Source of the DNA: Candidatus Baltobacteraceae bacterium
GTDB taxonomy: Bacteria; Vulcanimicrobiota; Vulcanimicrobiia; Vulcanimicrobiales; Vulcanimicrobiaceae
Assembly: GCA_035502855.1 (NCBI GenBank)
Contig: DATJTX010000039.1
Location: forward strand, 62,001 to 126,000
DNA length: 64,000 bases
Direction: 5' to 3'
Part shown: in pieces, positions 43,227 through 50,318 of the stretch
Layout of the letters: the number at the start of each line of letters is the position of its first letter
How positions within the stretch are numbered: the first letter of the stretch is position 1
Translations under genes and position numbers: made by a program
The notes under the pieces: model-generated
What the model was told of the DNA's origin: nothing
Databases searched by the model: none
What the model saw: the letters and a program-made list of their open reading frames with translations, nothing else

Positions 43227-43894
43227 GTCCCGGCGCGCTGATGGCGATCGTGAGCGCGCGGCTGCGCGCCGAACGGCGTTCGCTCGCATTCGCCTGTGCG
43301 AGCGCGGCGGTGGTGGGATTCGTGCAGCCGCACGGGATCGCGGCGATCACCGACCCGCTCACCGCCGACCTTGCGACGCGCAGTGTGTGGCTGGCCGGAC
43401 CGATGTTCTTCTGCTCGACGATCGGTATCGCGCTCGCGCTCGCCCAAGGTCCCGGCCGTCACACGTATCTCGATACGACCGAACGCAGCGCACCGCTCTT
43501 TGGCCGTGAACTCGCGCGCGCCAAAGCGCTCGCACCCGTCTTGGCGGCCACGCTTTCCGCGCTCGTCTACTGGGCAGCGCAATACGTGAGCGGCTTCGCC
43601 GCGCCGCCAACCTTCTTCATCCTCGCGCTGGCCTGCGTGATCGCGAGCACGCTGGTCGCACTGAACGCGACGACGCGCAGCGGCGCTCGGCGTTTGGCGC
43701 CGATCGCGCTCGCGGCGGCGACGATCGCGATTGCTTACGTGCTCGCCGTATATGCGGACGCCTACTCAACGAAAAGCGGCGACGCCGTCGGCGTCGCCAC
43801 TGAGCTGATCTTTTGTGCGCTCGCCGGATTCATCGCCCTGCGGCAATACGGCGAATCGCTCGCGCGTTACGAAGACTTCATCGGTCAAAGCTGA
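43223..43894 (+). CDS. hypothetical membrane protein, partner of the degenerate ABC ATPase
   Basis: A 223-residue membrane protein with about six hydrophobic segments and no motif I recognise. It begins L-M-A-I-V-S-A-R-L-R-A-E-R-R-S-L-A-F, similar in layout to ABC-2-type permeases, and is translationally coupled to the degenerate ATPase. The simplest reading is a permease-like partner in a non-transporting or remodelled ABC complex. The C-terminal tail (R-Q-Y-G-E-S-L-A-R-Y-E-D-F) is hydrophilic. Confidence 0.6.
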   Translation: MSPGALMAIVSARLRAERRSLAFACASAAVVGFVQPHGIAAITDPLTADLATRSVWLAGPMFFCSTIGIALALAQGPGRHTYLDTTERSAPLFGRELARAKALAPVLAATLSALVYWAAQYVSGFAAPPTFFILALACVIASTLVALNATTRSGARRLAPIALAAATIAIAYVLAVYADAYSTKSGDAVGVATELIFCALAGFIALRQYGESLARYEDFIGQS

Positions 43895-43903
43895 GGCTTT
43901 GCC

Positions 43904-44467
43904 CTATGCCGACAGCGCCGCCCCAGAGGCGGCGAGCTTTTCGAGCATCGTGCGGTTGAACTGGGGAAGATCCTCCGCGCCCCGCGTGCTCACCCAATTC
44001 GAATCGCCGACCGTCGGCTGATCGCGATAGAGCCCGCCGGCGTTACGAATGTCATCGGCGATCGAATGCGCGCCGGTCACCTGCCGGCTGCGCACGAGCT
44101 GCGCGGAGATCAGAACTTGCGCACCGTGTCCGACCGAGAAGATCGGCTTCTTGGCCGAATCGAACTCACGGACCAGCCGCTGCACTTCCTTGTTCATGCG
44201 AATCCGGTCCGGCGAGGTGCCGCCCGGGATCAAGAGCGCGTCGAAATCCTCGGCCGTGCAATCGGCGACCAGCTCTTCGGCCCGCAAGCTCTGCCCGTCG
44301 TCCAACCCGCGCTTTCCGCGGATGCGCGCGCGCGCCCGCTCGTCCAGGCCCACGATCGTAACGACCGCCCCGGCCTCCTCGAGCGCGCGCCGCGGCTCGA
44401 ACAAATCCGCCTCTTCGAATCCATCACCGATCAGCGCGGCGATTCGCTTACCATCAACACCTTGCAT
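43904..44467 (-). CDS. DJ-1/PfpI family protein lacking the nucleophilic cysteine
   Basis: A 187-residue protein with the PfpI layout: A-A-L-I-G-D-G-F-E-E-A-D-L at the N terminus with the conserved glutamate, D-F-D-A-L-L-I-P-G-G-T-S-P-D-R, and A-H-S-I-A-D-D-I-R-N-A-G-G-L-Y near the C terminus. At the nucleophile elbow it reads S-V-G113-H-G-A-Q-V-L where the family has C-H-G. The codon is GGA, so it is not one base from a cysteine codon. Peptidase or deglycase chemistry is therefore unlikely. It is the last gene of a minus-strand run. Confidence 0.82.
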   Translation of the reverse strand: MQGVDGKRIAALIGDGFEEADLFEPRRALEEAGAVVTIVGLDERARARIRGKRGLDDGQSLRAEELVADCTAEDFDALLIPGGTSPDRIRMNKEVQRLVREFDSAKKPIFSVGHGAQVLISAQLVRSRQVTGAHSIADDIRNAGGLYRDQPTVGDSNWVSTRGAEDLPQFNRTMLEKLAASGAALSA

Positions 44468-44494
44468 CGTGGGGCCGATCTTTCGCCCTGTCCG

Positions 44495-45004
44495 CTAGAG
44501 TGTCCCACCCGTTTGCTGGACGGCCGCTCGAAGCAGGTAGGCAAGCTCGATTTCGATCTTCCCGAGCGCATCGAGCACCTCGTCGGCGGCGAGCGCTTGC
44601 AATGCGGGGTTGCGTTTGGTCATGTCGCCCTCGGGAACGCGATGGCGCGGATTGATCTCGCGCATGTAGATGCGAGCGTCGTAGCGGACCGGGCCTTCGG
44701 GCAAAAAGTAGAGCGGGTCGAGGCCGAAGGCATAGACTTCCAGCGAAAGGATCGCTGTTTTCTGGAGAAACTCGATCGGTCGCGTGCGCAGCGCATGCGC
44801 CAACCGCGCGAGTGCCGAGATGCCGATGCGTTCGCTCCCGGCAAGGACGGCGGCAAGACGGTCGAGCGGCAGGCCGATCGCTTCCGCCAAACGGCCGTGA
44901 CTGACCTCACGCTCGGCGGCGAGCGCAGTCAGCCCGGCGCCAAAGGCCGCTCCTCCCGCCGTTCCAACGTGTCCGTCCCAGGCCGGTTCCGCTGCATTGA
45001 TCAT
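44495..45004 (-). CDS. HTH (XRE-like) domain protein, hypothetical
   Basis: A 169-residue protein. Residues about 25-85 look like an XRE-type helix-turn-helix (V-S-H-G-R-L-A-E-A-I-G-L-P-L-D-R-L-A-A-V-L-A-G). The rest (L-D-P-L-Y-F-L-P-E-G-P-V-R-Y-D-A-R-I-Y) matches nothing I know. The ATG overlaps the Rieske ferredoxin stop (ATGA), so the two are coupled. It may regulate the local operon; that is only inference. Confidence 0.55.
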   Translation of the reverse strand: MINAAEPAWDGHVGTAGGAAFGAGLTALAAEREVSHGRLAEAIGLPLDRLAAVLAGSERIGISALARLAHALRTRPIEFLQKTAILSLEVYAFGLDPLYFLPEGPVRYDARIYMREINPRHRVPEGDMTKRNPALQALAADEVLDALGKIEIELAYLLRAAVQQTGGTL

Positions 45005-45318
45005 CGCGGGATCGGCTCCGAGGAAAGATAGATGCCGTCCTGCTCGATACGCACGTCGAACCGCGGAACGAACGCAAAATCACCCAGCGTCAGGTTTCCC
45101 GTGCGCAGATCGAAACACCAGGCATGCCACGGGCAGGTGACGGTGAGGCCCTCGACCCAGCCCTCGGCGATCGGACCGCCTTGGTGCGGACATGCGTTTT
45201 CCAGTGCGTAGACCGTTCCGTTCACATTGAACAGGGCGATTTCGTAGCGTCCGACGCGAACGGTTGCCGACGCACCGGGCGGCACCGCCGCGACGTCGGC
45301 GACGCGAATGAATTCCAT
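45001..45318 (-). CDS. Rieske-type [2Fe-2S] ferredoxin
   Basis: A 105-residue soluble Rieske protein with C-P-H-Q-G-G and C-P-W-H-A-W, giving the two Cys and two His ligands, without the extra disulfide cysteines of bc-type Rieske proteins. Similar proteins serve aromatic-ring dioxygenases or nitrite reductase (NirD). No oxygenase is adjacent; the upstream SDR gene ends 13 bases away. The ATG at 45318 is preferred to the TTG at 45321. Confidence 0.9.
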   Translation of the reverse strand: MEFIRVADVAAVPPGASATVRVGRYEIALFNVNGTVYALENACPHQGGPIAEGWVEGLTVTCPWHAWCFDLRTGNLTLGDFAFVPRFDVRIEQDGIYLSSEPIPR

Positions 45319-45331
45319 CAAGCCGTGTAAA

Positions 45332-46099
45332 TCAGTACAGCGACTTGATCAGACCGCCGTCGATCGCGATCGTTTGTCCGCTCACGTACCGCGCGGCCTC
45401 GCTGCACAGGAAGGCGATCATCGGCGCAAACTCCGCCGGCGTCGCGACGCGGCCGATCGGCACGTCGGCCTTTGCCGCTGCCGCTATCGCAGCTTCGTCC
45501 GGATACAGTTGACGCAGGCGATCGGTGAGCACGCGGCCGGTTGCGATCGAATTGACGGTGATGCCGTCTTTGGCGACCTCGATCGAGAGCGTCTTGAGCG
45601 CGGCGACGAGTGCGGTGCGAAACGCGTTCGAGAGCGTAAGGTTCGGGATCGGCTGTTTCACCGAAGACGACGTGAACGCAACGATGCGCCCCCACCGGCT
45701 CGCGGCCATGCCCGGCAACACGCCGTAAACGAGCTCGAGCATGCAGCGCAGGACGTTGCGATAGCCGGCATCCCAATCGTCGAGCGTCATTTTCGTGAAC
45801 ACGCCCGGTTTCGGACCGCCGCCGTTGAGTACGAGGATCTCGACGCCGCCGAACGCGTTGCTGACGTCGGCGACCAGTTTTGCAACGGATTTCGTCTCGC
45901 TCAAATCGACTTCGAACGCGCGCGCATCGGTCGCGCCCAATTCTTTCGCGCGCTTGGCGACGGCTTCCAGCCGCTCGCGCCGGCGCGCTGCAACCGCGAG
46001 GCTGACGCCTTCGGCGGCAAGCGCGAGCGCGACTGCTTCGCCGATTCCCGCGCTCGCGCCGGTGACGAGCGCAACGCGCCCACGAATGCCTAAGTCCAC
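45332..46099 (-). CDS. divergent SDR-family protein
   Basis: A 255-residue Rossmann protein with the SDR cofactor motif T-G-A-S-A-G-I-G (13-20), L-V-L-N-G-G-G-P, and an N-S-I-A-T-G-R-V segment typical of classical SDRs. The catalytic Y-x-x-x-K is not present: the site reads L-T-L-S-N-A-F-R-T-A. A divergent SDR group with S-V-K-Q-P-I-P-N-L followed by L-S-N is known. It may bind NAD(P) without classical catalysis or use other residues. The GTG at 46099 overlaps the end of the dehydratase gene. Confidence 0.82.
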   Translation of the reverse strand: MDLGIRGRVALVTGASAGIGEAVALALAAEGVSLAVAARRRERLEAVAKRAKELGATDARAFEVDLSETKSVAKLVADVSNAFGGVEILVLNGGGPKPGVFTKMTLDDWDAGYRNVLRCMLELVYGVLPGMAASRWGRIVAFTSSSVKQPIPNLTLSNAFRTALVAALKTLSIEVAKDGITVNSIATGRVLTDRLRQLYPDEAAIAAAAKADVPIGRVATPAEFAPMIAFLCSEAARYVSGQTIAIDGGLIKSLY

Positions 46100-46989
46100 G
46101 ACAACACCGTATTCCCGCCGCTCACGATCACGGCAACTCGTTCTCGGTCCCGCGGCACATACTTCTTTGAAAGCAGCGCCGCAAAGGCGGTTGCACCGCC
46201 GGGCTCGGCGAGCACGCGCGCGCGCTGCCACAGGGTTTCGCGGGCCGCGCGAATCTCGTCATCGCTCACCAGCACCGCGCGGTCGACGAAACGTTGCGCG
46301 ATCGGATAGACCAGCGCCCCCAGTGCCCCGCCGGCGAGCGAATCGTTGGCGATGCTTCCCGTCGGCGCATCGACCGGACCCCCTGCGCGCAGCGCCCAAT
46401 CCAACGTCGGCGCGCCCTCGGGTTCGACGCCGATGACCCGGATCCGGCCTCCATACCACGCTGCGATCCCGGCAATCAATCCTCCGCCGCCGACCGGAAC
46501 CAGGACCGTGTCGATCGACGCGTCAGCGTCCTCGAGCTCTTTACCGAGCGAACCCGCGCCCAGAATGGTCTCGGCCTGATCGAAGGCGTGCACGGTGAGC
46601 GCGCCGCGCTCGGCGGCATCGGCGGTGCCGGCCTTGAGCGCGTCCGGATAGACGCCGGGCACGATCACGAGCTCGGCGCCGGTCGCGCGAATCCGCTCGA
46701 TCTTCGCCGGTGACGACACCTCGGGCACGAAGATGCGGCACGCGATGCCCAGGCGCGTCGCGGCGTGCGCGACCGCCGCGCCGTGGTTACCTCCCGAAGC
46801 CGCGACGACGCCGGCCGGCGGCACCGCGCGAGTCAGAAGATTCGCAAACGCGCCGCGCGCTTTGAACGAACCGCTGACCTGCATCAGCTCGAGCTTGAGC
46901 AACGTGCCGTCGAGATCGAGTACCGGCGTGCGCCGGATGTACGGCCGGATGAGCGGCTCCATCGCCGCGATACGCTCGCGATTAAGCAA
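46090..46989 (-). CDS. threonine/serine dehydratase-like PLP enzyme
   Basis: A 299-residue fold type II PLP enzyme. The PLP lysine is in S-G-S-F-K-A-R-G-A, the asparagine loop is A-S-G-G-N-H-G-A-A-V-A, and the phosphate loop is P-V-G-G-G-G-L-I-A-G. It lacks the ACT regulatory domain of biosynthetic IlvA, so it is likely a catabolic threonine deaminase or a serine racemase-like enzyme. The start is a TTG at 46989; an ATG at 46962 would remove part of the first helix. It begins inside the end of a broken aminotransferase gene. Confidence 0.85.
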   Translation of the reverse strand: MLNRERIAAMEPLIRPYIRRTPVLDLDGTLLKLELMQVSGSFKARGAFANLLTRAVPPAGVVAASGGNHGAAVAHAATRLGIACRIFVPEVSSPAKIERIRATGAELVIVPGVYPDALKAGTADAAERGALTVHAFDQAETILGAGSLGKELEDADASIDTVLVPVGGGGLIAGIAAWYGGRIRVIGVEPEGAPTLDWALRAGGPVDAPTGSIANDSLAGGALGALVYPIAQRFVDRAVLVSDDEIRAARETLWQRARVLAEPGGATAFAALLSKKYVPRDRERVAVIVSGGNTVLSWT

Positions 46990-47511
46990 TGGCGCCGATC
47001 GTTTGCGTGAGGGCGGTACTCAGGGCGTCGTACGCGGCGTCGAGGTACGCGAGTGAAAGATGGCCGAACCCCAAGCGAAAGATGCGCGCTTCGTCATCGA
47101 ACCATGCGCCTTTCGAAACGCGCACGCCGGCGCCCGTAAGAGCGCAAGCGCGCGTACCGTTGCGCCGACGGCATCCAGCGTGGCACGCGCGGGCGGAAAG
47201 GCCGGCGTGATGAGCACGGCTTCGTCACCGCGTTCGCACAGGATGAATGCGAGCAAGAAGAGCGCGTGCGCGCCGCCGACGGTGATCACGACCTCGTGTG
47301 CAGGCACGCCTTGGACGTCCGCGATCGCGGCGCGCAGCTGCGCGTCTCCCTGCGCCGTGCCGTACCCGAGCGCAATCTGCTTGATGCGCGCCTCCATGTC
47401 TTCGTCGAGCAACTCTTCGAGGCGAAGATTCGGGCCGTAACTGCCGCCCAAATCAAAGCTCGGCTCCTCACCGATCAGCGAGATGATTTCGTTTTTCGAA
47501 AAGCGTGACAT
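46982..47511 (-). pseudogene. class I/II aminotransferase with internal deletion and frameshift
   Basis: The first part (47511 to about 47150) encodes a normal N terminus: F-D-L-G-G-S-Y-G-P-N, L-G-Y-G-T-A-Q-G-D-A-Q-L-R-A-A-I and V-G-G-A-H-A-L-F-L, up to G-A-T-V-R-A-L. The frame then leaves the family. In another frame the sequence resumes as L-T-G-A-G-V-R-V-S-K-G-A-W-F followed by R-L-G-F-G-H-L-S and a stop at 46982, a typical aminotransferase C terminus. The middle of roughly 200 residues, including the PLP lysine region, is missing. The remnant should be inactive. Confidence 0.8.
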
Positions 47512-47598
47512 CGAATCTGTGCCTTTCTAGAGGGTGAAACCGCCGGTCGCGCTGCCGGTTGTGCATCGCATCCGAATCGTGATAATCCAACTCCATCG

Positions 47599-47916
47599 TC
47601 AAATCGCTCGCTCGAACCAGCGCTTGAGCTGCGCGATCCGCTCCTCATCGCGTTTATAGAACGTCCACTGTTTGATCCGCTTCCCGCTCAGCAGCCCTGC
47701 GGCAACCAGCACGCGCAAATGCTCGCTCGCGGTCGGCTGGCTGACGCCGAGCTTTTCCGCGATGAAGACACCGCACACGCCGTCGTCAACCAAATCGCCG
47801 TCGACTTGCTCGCGGAAATGCGCGCGCGGATCTTTGAGCCACTCCAGGACGGCCAGGCGCCGGTCACTGGCGAGCGCACGCAGCGCGGCCTCGAACTGTT
47901 CAACAGTTAGTTTCAT
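47599..47916 (-). CDS. ArsR-family winged-helix regulator
   Basis: A 105-residue regulator. The recognition region is L-G-V-S-Q-P-T-A-S-E-H-L-R-V-L-V-A-A-G-L, followed by the wing K-R-I-K-Q-W-T-F-Y-K-R-D. There are only one or two cysteines and no obvious metal site. The ATG at 47916 begins M-K-L-T-V-E-Q-F. It diverges from ridA across 42 AT-rich bases that hold an imperfect repeat (GCTATATTGC), which may be its operator. It may control ridA. Confidence 0.88.
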   Translation of the reverse strand: MKLTVEQFEAALRALASDRRLAVLEWLKDPRAHFREQVDGDLVDDGVCGVFIAEKLGVSQPTASEHLRVLVAAGLLSGKRIKQWTFYKRDEERIAQLKRWFERAI

Positions 47917-47958
47917 TGCTATATTGCTAATTTGCCATGAACCTAATAGCATGTCAAT

Positions 47959-48309
47959 ATGGCAGATATCGTGCGACTCAAACCCGGTCCGCGCTACAGC
48001 GCGGGCGTGCTCTATGGCGGTTTGCTCTTTACCGCCGGACAGGTCGATGCGCAAGCTCACGACGTTGCGGGACAGACACGCAACGTGCTGGCAAAGCTCG
48101 ATGCGTTGCTGGCGGAAGCCGGAACGACGCGTTCGCGCATTCTCTCCGCCAACATTTGGCTTGCCGACATCGCGTCGTTCGATGCGATGAACGCCGTATG
48201 GGACGCCTGGATCGACCCGAGCAATCCGCCGGCGCGTGCGACCGTCGAAAGTAAGCTCGCGGCGCCGGAATACTTGGTGGAGGTGTCGCTCGTCGCGGCG
48301 CTGGACTAA
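47959..48309 (+). CDS. ridA: RidA/YjgF-family enamine/imine deaminase
   Basis: A 116-residue trimeric Rid protein that hydrolyses reactive 2-aminoacrylate-type enamines made by PLP enzymes. The conserved arginine is in P-P-A-R-A-T-V-E, with an L-F-T-A-G-Q-V core. The nearby threonine dehydratase is a natural source of such enamines. It diverges from the ArsR gene; a thioesterase gene follows nine bases after its stop. Confidence 0.9.
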   Translation: MADIVRLKPGPRYSAGVLYGGLLFTAGQVDAQAHDVAGQTRNVLAKLDALLAEAGTTRSRILSANIWLADIASFDAMNAVWDAWIDPSNPPARATVESKLAAPEYLVEVSLVAALD

Positions 48310-48318
48310 TCGCACCGC

Positions 48319-48696
48319 ATGAACCCGTACGAATCGATCGTCGAGCGACGTACCGAGCTGGTCTTTCCGCAAGATGCTAATGTGCTCGGCACGCTCTTCG
48401 GCGGCAAGGCCGTCGCAATGATGGACGAGGTCGGCGCGATCGTCGCGATGCGTGCCTGCCGTAAGGCCGTGGTCACCGCTTCGATCGACCGCATCGACTT
48501 CAAAGAGCCGATTCGCGTCGGCGAATTCGTCGAGGTCGTGGCGCGCATCGTGAAGGTCGGGCGGACCTCGCTCACCGCGCAGGTCGAACTCTGGGCCGAA
48601 GAACCGGCCAGCGGCCGCCGGCGCCTCTCGGCCACCGGCTCCTTCGTCTTCGTCGCGGTCGATCGCGACGGGCGCCCCACCCCGATCCGCGACTAG
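48319..48696 (+). CDS. hotdog-fold acyl-CoA thioesterase (YciA/ACOT type)
   Basis: A 125-residue thioesterase with N-V-L-G-T-L-F-G-G-K-A-V-A-M-M-D-E (the catalytic Asp/Glu helix) and I-D-F-K-E-P-I-R-V-G, matching the YciA-type acyl-CoA hydrolases. It hydrolyses acyl-CoA esters in the cytoplasm. It probably shares a transcript with ridA. The transposase remnant abuts its last codon, so the final few residues may derive from the insertion boundary. Confidence 0.9.
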   Translation: MNPYESIVERRTELVFPQDANVLGTLFGGKAVAMMDEVGAIVAMRACRKAVVTASIDRIDFKEPIRVGEFVEVVARIVKVGRTSLTAQVELWAEEPASGRRRLSATGSFVFVAVDRDGRPTPIRD

Positions 48697-48950
48697 GTCG
48701 CGCCCACGCAGCTTTTCGGCAGCCAAGGTTAGGCCGAAGTCGGGATACCTTTCGCGAACCAACTCGATCGCCGGCGTGACTGAAGCCCCCCGGGACCAAC
48801 GCGGCGGTAGAGGGAGAGCAAGCGGCGGACGTGCTGTTCGGACAAGGCAAGCTGACGAGCGGCCTCAGCCTGAGTGAGAAGCCCCGCCTGAAGGCGTTGG
48901 CACGCCTCCAAACGGGCAAGTTCCGGGTGGCTCATCGATAGCAACTCCAT
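48697..48950 (-). pseudogene. ISNCY-type transposase remnant, N-terminal part
   Basis: From the ATG at 48950 the frame gives the helix-turn-helix start of an ISNCY transposase (L-L-T-Q-A-E-A-A-R-Q-L-A-L-S-E-Q-H-V-R-R-L and G-G-L-Q-S-R-R-R). It then shifts: the next typical piece (V-R-E-R-Y-P-D-F-G-L-T-L-A-A-E-K-L) is in another frame starting near 48762. The stretch in between and all of the catalytic core are gone. The remnant runs to the thioesterase stop codon. Confidence 0.75.
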
Positions 48951-48969
48951 GGGGAGGGGTTCCTCTCGA

Positions 48970-49013
48970 TGGGGACATCTCTATTGAGTCCAAATGGGGA
49001 CATCTCTATCGAG
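48970..49013. mobile_element. two direct copies of an IS end sequence
   Basis: TGGGGACATCTCTATTGAG (48970-48988) and TGGGGACATCTCTATCGAG (48995-49013) are 19-base copies with one mismatch, 25 bases apart. They lie just upstream of the transposase remnant. Such a motif is typical of IS termini in this transposase group as I recall it. Two copies in the same orientation suggest overlapping insertions or end duplication. Confidence 0.6.
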
Positions 49014-49035
49014 CTCCGATAGCCGCGACTAGCCC

Positions 49036-49065
49036 TTGCAGGTGGCCAGGCTCTTTTGCTATGCT
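49036..49065 (+). promoter_or_regulatory. sigma-70-like promoter of rpsO
   Basis: TTGCAG (49036-49041) and TATGCT (49060-49065) are separated by 18 bases. Transcription would start near 49072, giving a leader of about 88 bases before the rpsO start. Both hexamers match the consensus at four of six positions. Confidence 0.6.
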
Positions 49066-49089
49066 ACGCCGGTCGCCGGGATGGAGCCG

Positions 49090-49110
49090 GGATGCGCCAG
49101 GCACGCATCC
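49090..49110 (+). promoter_or_regulatory. hairpin in the rpsO leader, possible S15 autoregulatory site
   Basis: GGATGCG and CGCATCC pair perfectly around a 7-base loop (CCAGGCA), 49 bases before the rpsO start. S15 controls its own translation in several phyla through different leader structures. This hairpin is in the right place, but no known motif is recognised. Confidence 0.45.
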
Positions 49111-49159
49111 GCGCCCTGTACCCGAGTGAGACTATCCTGACCGCAAGGAGCAACCGTTC

Positions 49160-49429
49160 GTGCCTCTCACCAAAGAACAAAAGGCGGAGATCGCCGCCAA
49201 GTACGGCCGCGGATCGAACGATACCGGCTCGGCCGAAGTGCAGATCGCGATCTTGACCGCCTCGATCAACCAGCTCACCGATCACCTCAAGGTGCACAAG
49301 AAGGACCATCACAGCCGGCGCGGCCTTTTGCTGCAGGTCGGCCAGCGGCGCCGCCTGTTGAATTACCTGCAAAAGAAAGATCTCGAGCGCTATCGCTCGC
49401 TCATCGGCGAACTGGGACTGCGCCGCTAG
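49160..49429 (+). CDS. rpsO: 30S ribosomal protein S15
   Basis: An 89-residue S15, full length, with [19 protein letters not shown] and R-R-R-L-L-N-Y-L. It binds 16S rRNA early in 30S assembly. The GTG at 49160 has AAGGAG nine to ten bases upstream. In most bacteria pnp follows directly; here pnp is 12.4 kb away. A terminator hairpin lies 29 bases after the stop. Confidence 0.98.
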   Translation: MPLTKEQKAEIAAKYGRGSNDTGSAEVQIAILTASINQLTDHLKVHKKDHHSRRGLLLQVGQRRRLLNYLQKKDLERYRSLIGELGLRR

Positions 49430-49457
49430 TCCAAAAGTCCTACGATAGACGCACGGC

Positions 49458-49479
49458 GGCTCGCACAAAAAAGCGAGCC
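49458..49479 (+). terminator. rpsO terminator hairpin
   Basis: GGCTCGC and GCGAGCC pair across an 8-base A-rich loop (ACAAAAAA). The downstream bases TCTGTTCG contain few Ts, so termination may be inefficient or may work mainly in the other direction. Confidence 0.55.
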
Positions 49480-49487
49480 TCTGTTCG

Positions 49488-50318
49488 ATGTCGAAGGGTT
49501 CTGGACAGTGTATGGGCTTTGATTCCTCGTTTGAGCGCGTCATTTGGTCGCGCGTGCGATCGGACCGAGAATTGGCCGACGCGGCAAAGTCACGAATCTG
49601 CGAACATGGCCAGGCCGATTTTGGCGACTTCCGCGTCGTGGCGTGCTACTGCATGTGCTACATGCACCAACACTTTGACGCGAATCTCGCGATCCTGCGG
49701 CAGAATGCCGCCGGGCCAATTTTTACCGATCCCGACGCGGTTGTCATTGATTTCGGGTGCGGGCCGGGAACAGCGGCACTTGTCTTGGCGACGCGAAATC
49801 GAGAGCTAGGCGGACAGCCGGCACGGTTTTCCTACCTCGGCATCGATCGGTCGACTATGATGCACGAGGTTGCGACGAACTTCCTCTCCGATAATGATCT
49901 CTTCCATTGCGGAGCCCAGCGTGTGTTTTTTCAAGCGGCGCGCGACGTACCGGTGGCGCTCGCCGCCGGGAAGACGGCCGCGCTTTTCTACTGCAGCTAC
50001 GTTCTCAATCAAACGCACCTTGCAGATACGGATGTGCGAGACTTCGCAGATGTTATCTGCGGGATCAAGGCCCTTGGGATTCCACGAGGCCACCTGATCG
50101 TATCCGACGTCAATCGTGGACAGCCAACGAACTACATGCGACTCGGGCGATTCTTGAGGAATGCTGCCGTGGGAATAACTCTTGACATTGCGCAATATCG
50201 GAACTATTCTGAGGGCATAGCATCGAACAGGCGTTCGCCTAGGGTGGTTGGCGATTTCTTCCCGGTGGAACAGCAAGTCAAGAAGAATGTCGCATACGCA
50301 ATACAACAACTCTGGTAA
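49488..50318 (+). CDS. class I SAM-dependent methyltransferase-like protein
   Basis: A 276-residue protein with a SAM-binding motif I (V-I-D-F-G-C-G-P-G-T-A-A-L) at about 85-97, a motif II acid (L-G-I-D-R-S) and A-L-F-Y-C-S-Y-V-L-N-Q as a motif IV-like segment. The N-terminal part is rich in Cys and His (V-A-C-Y-C-M-C-Y-M-H-Q-H), which could bind metal. I cannot place it in a named family. An AlkB-type dioxygenase gene overlaps its end by 32 bases. Codon use is visibly less GC-biased than in the neighbours. An ATG at 49512 is an alternative start. Confidence 0.72.
   Translation: MSKGSGQCMGFDSSFERVIWSRVRSDRELADAAKSRICEHGQADFGDFRVVACYCMCYMHQHFDANLAILRQNAAGPIFTDPDAVVIDFGCGPGTAALVLATRNRELGGQPARFSYLGIDRSTMMHEVATNFLSDNDLFHCGAQRVFFQAARDVPVALAAGKTAALFYCSYVLNQTHLADTDVRDFADVICGIKALGIPRGHLIVSDVNRGQPTNYMRLGRFLRNAAVGITLDIAQYRNYSEGIASNRRSPRVVGDFFPVEQQVKKNVAYAIQQLW

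Noticed and set aside
47512-47598. Possible small gene or RNA between the aminotransferase remnant and arsR
   Set aside because: No open frame with a ribosome site and no stable hairpin was seen in these 87 bases.
47599-48762. 387-residue minus-strand frame containing the ArsR gene
   Set aside because: Only the last 105 residues are ArsR; the first ones are a transposase fragment and the middle is antisense to ridA and the thioesterase.
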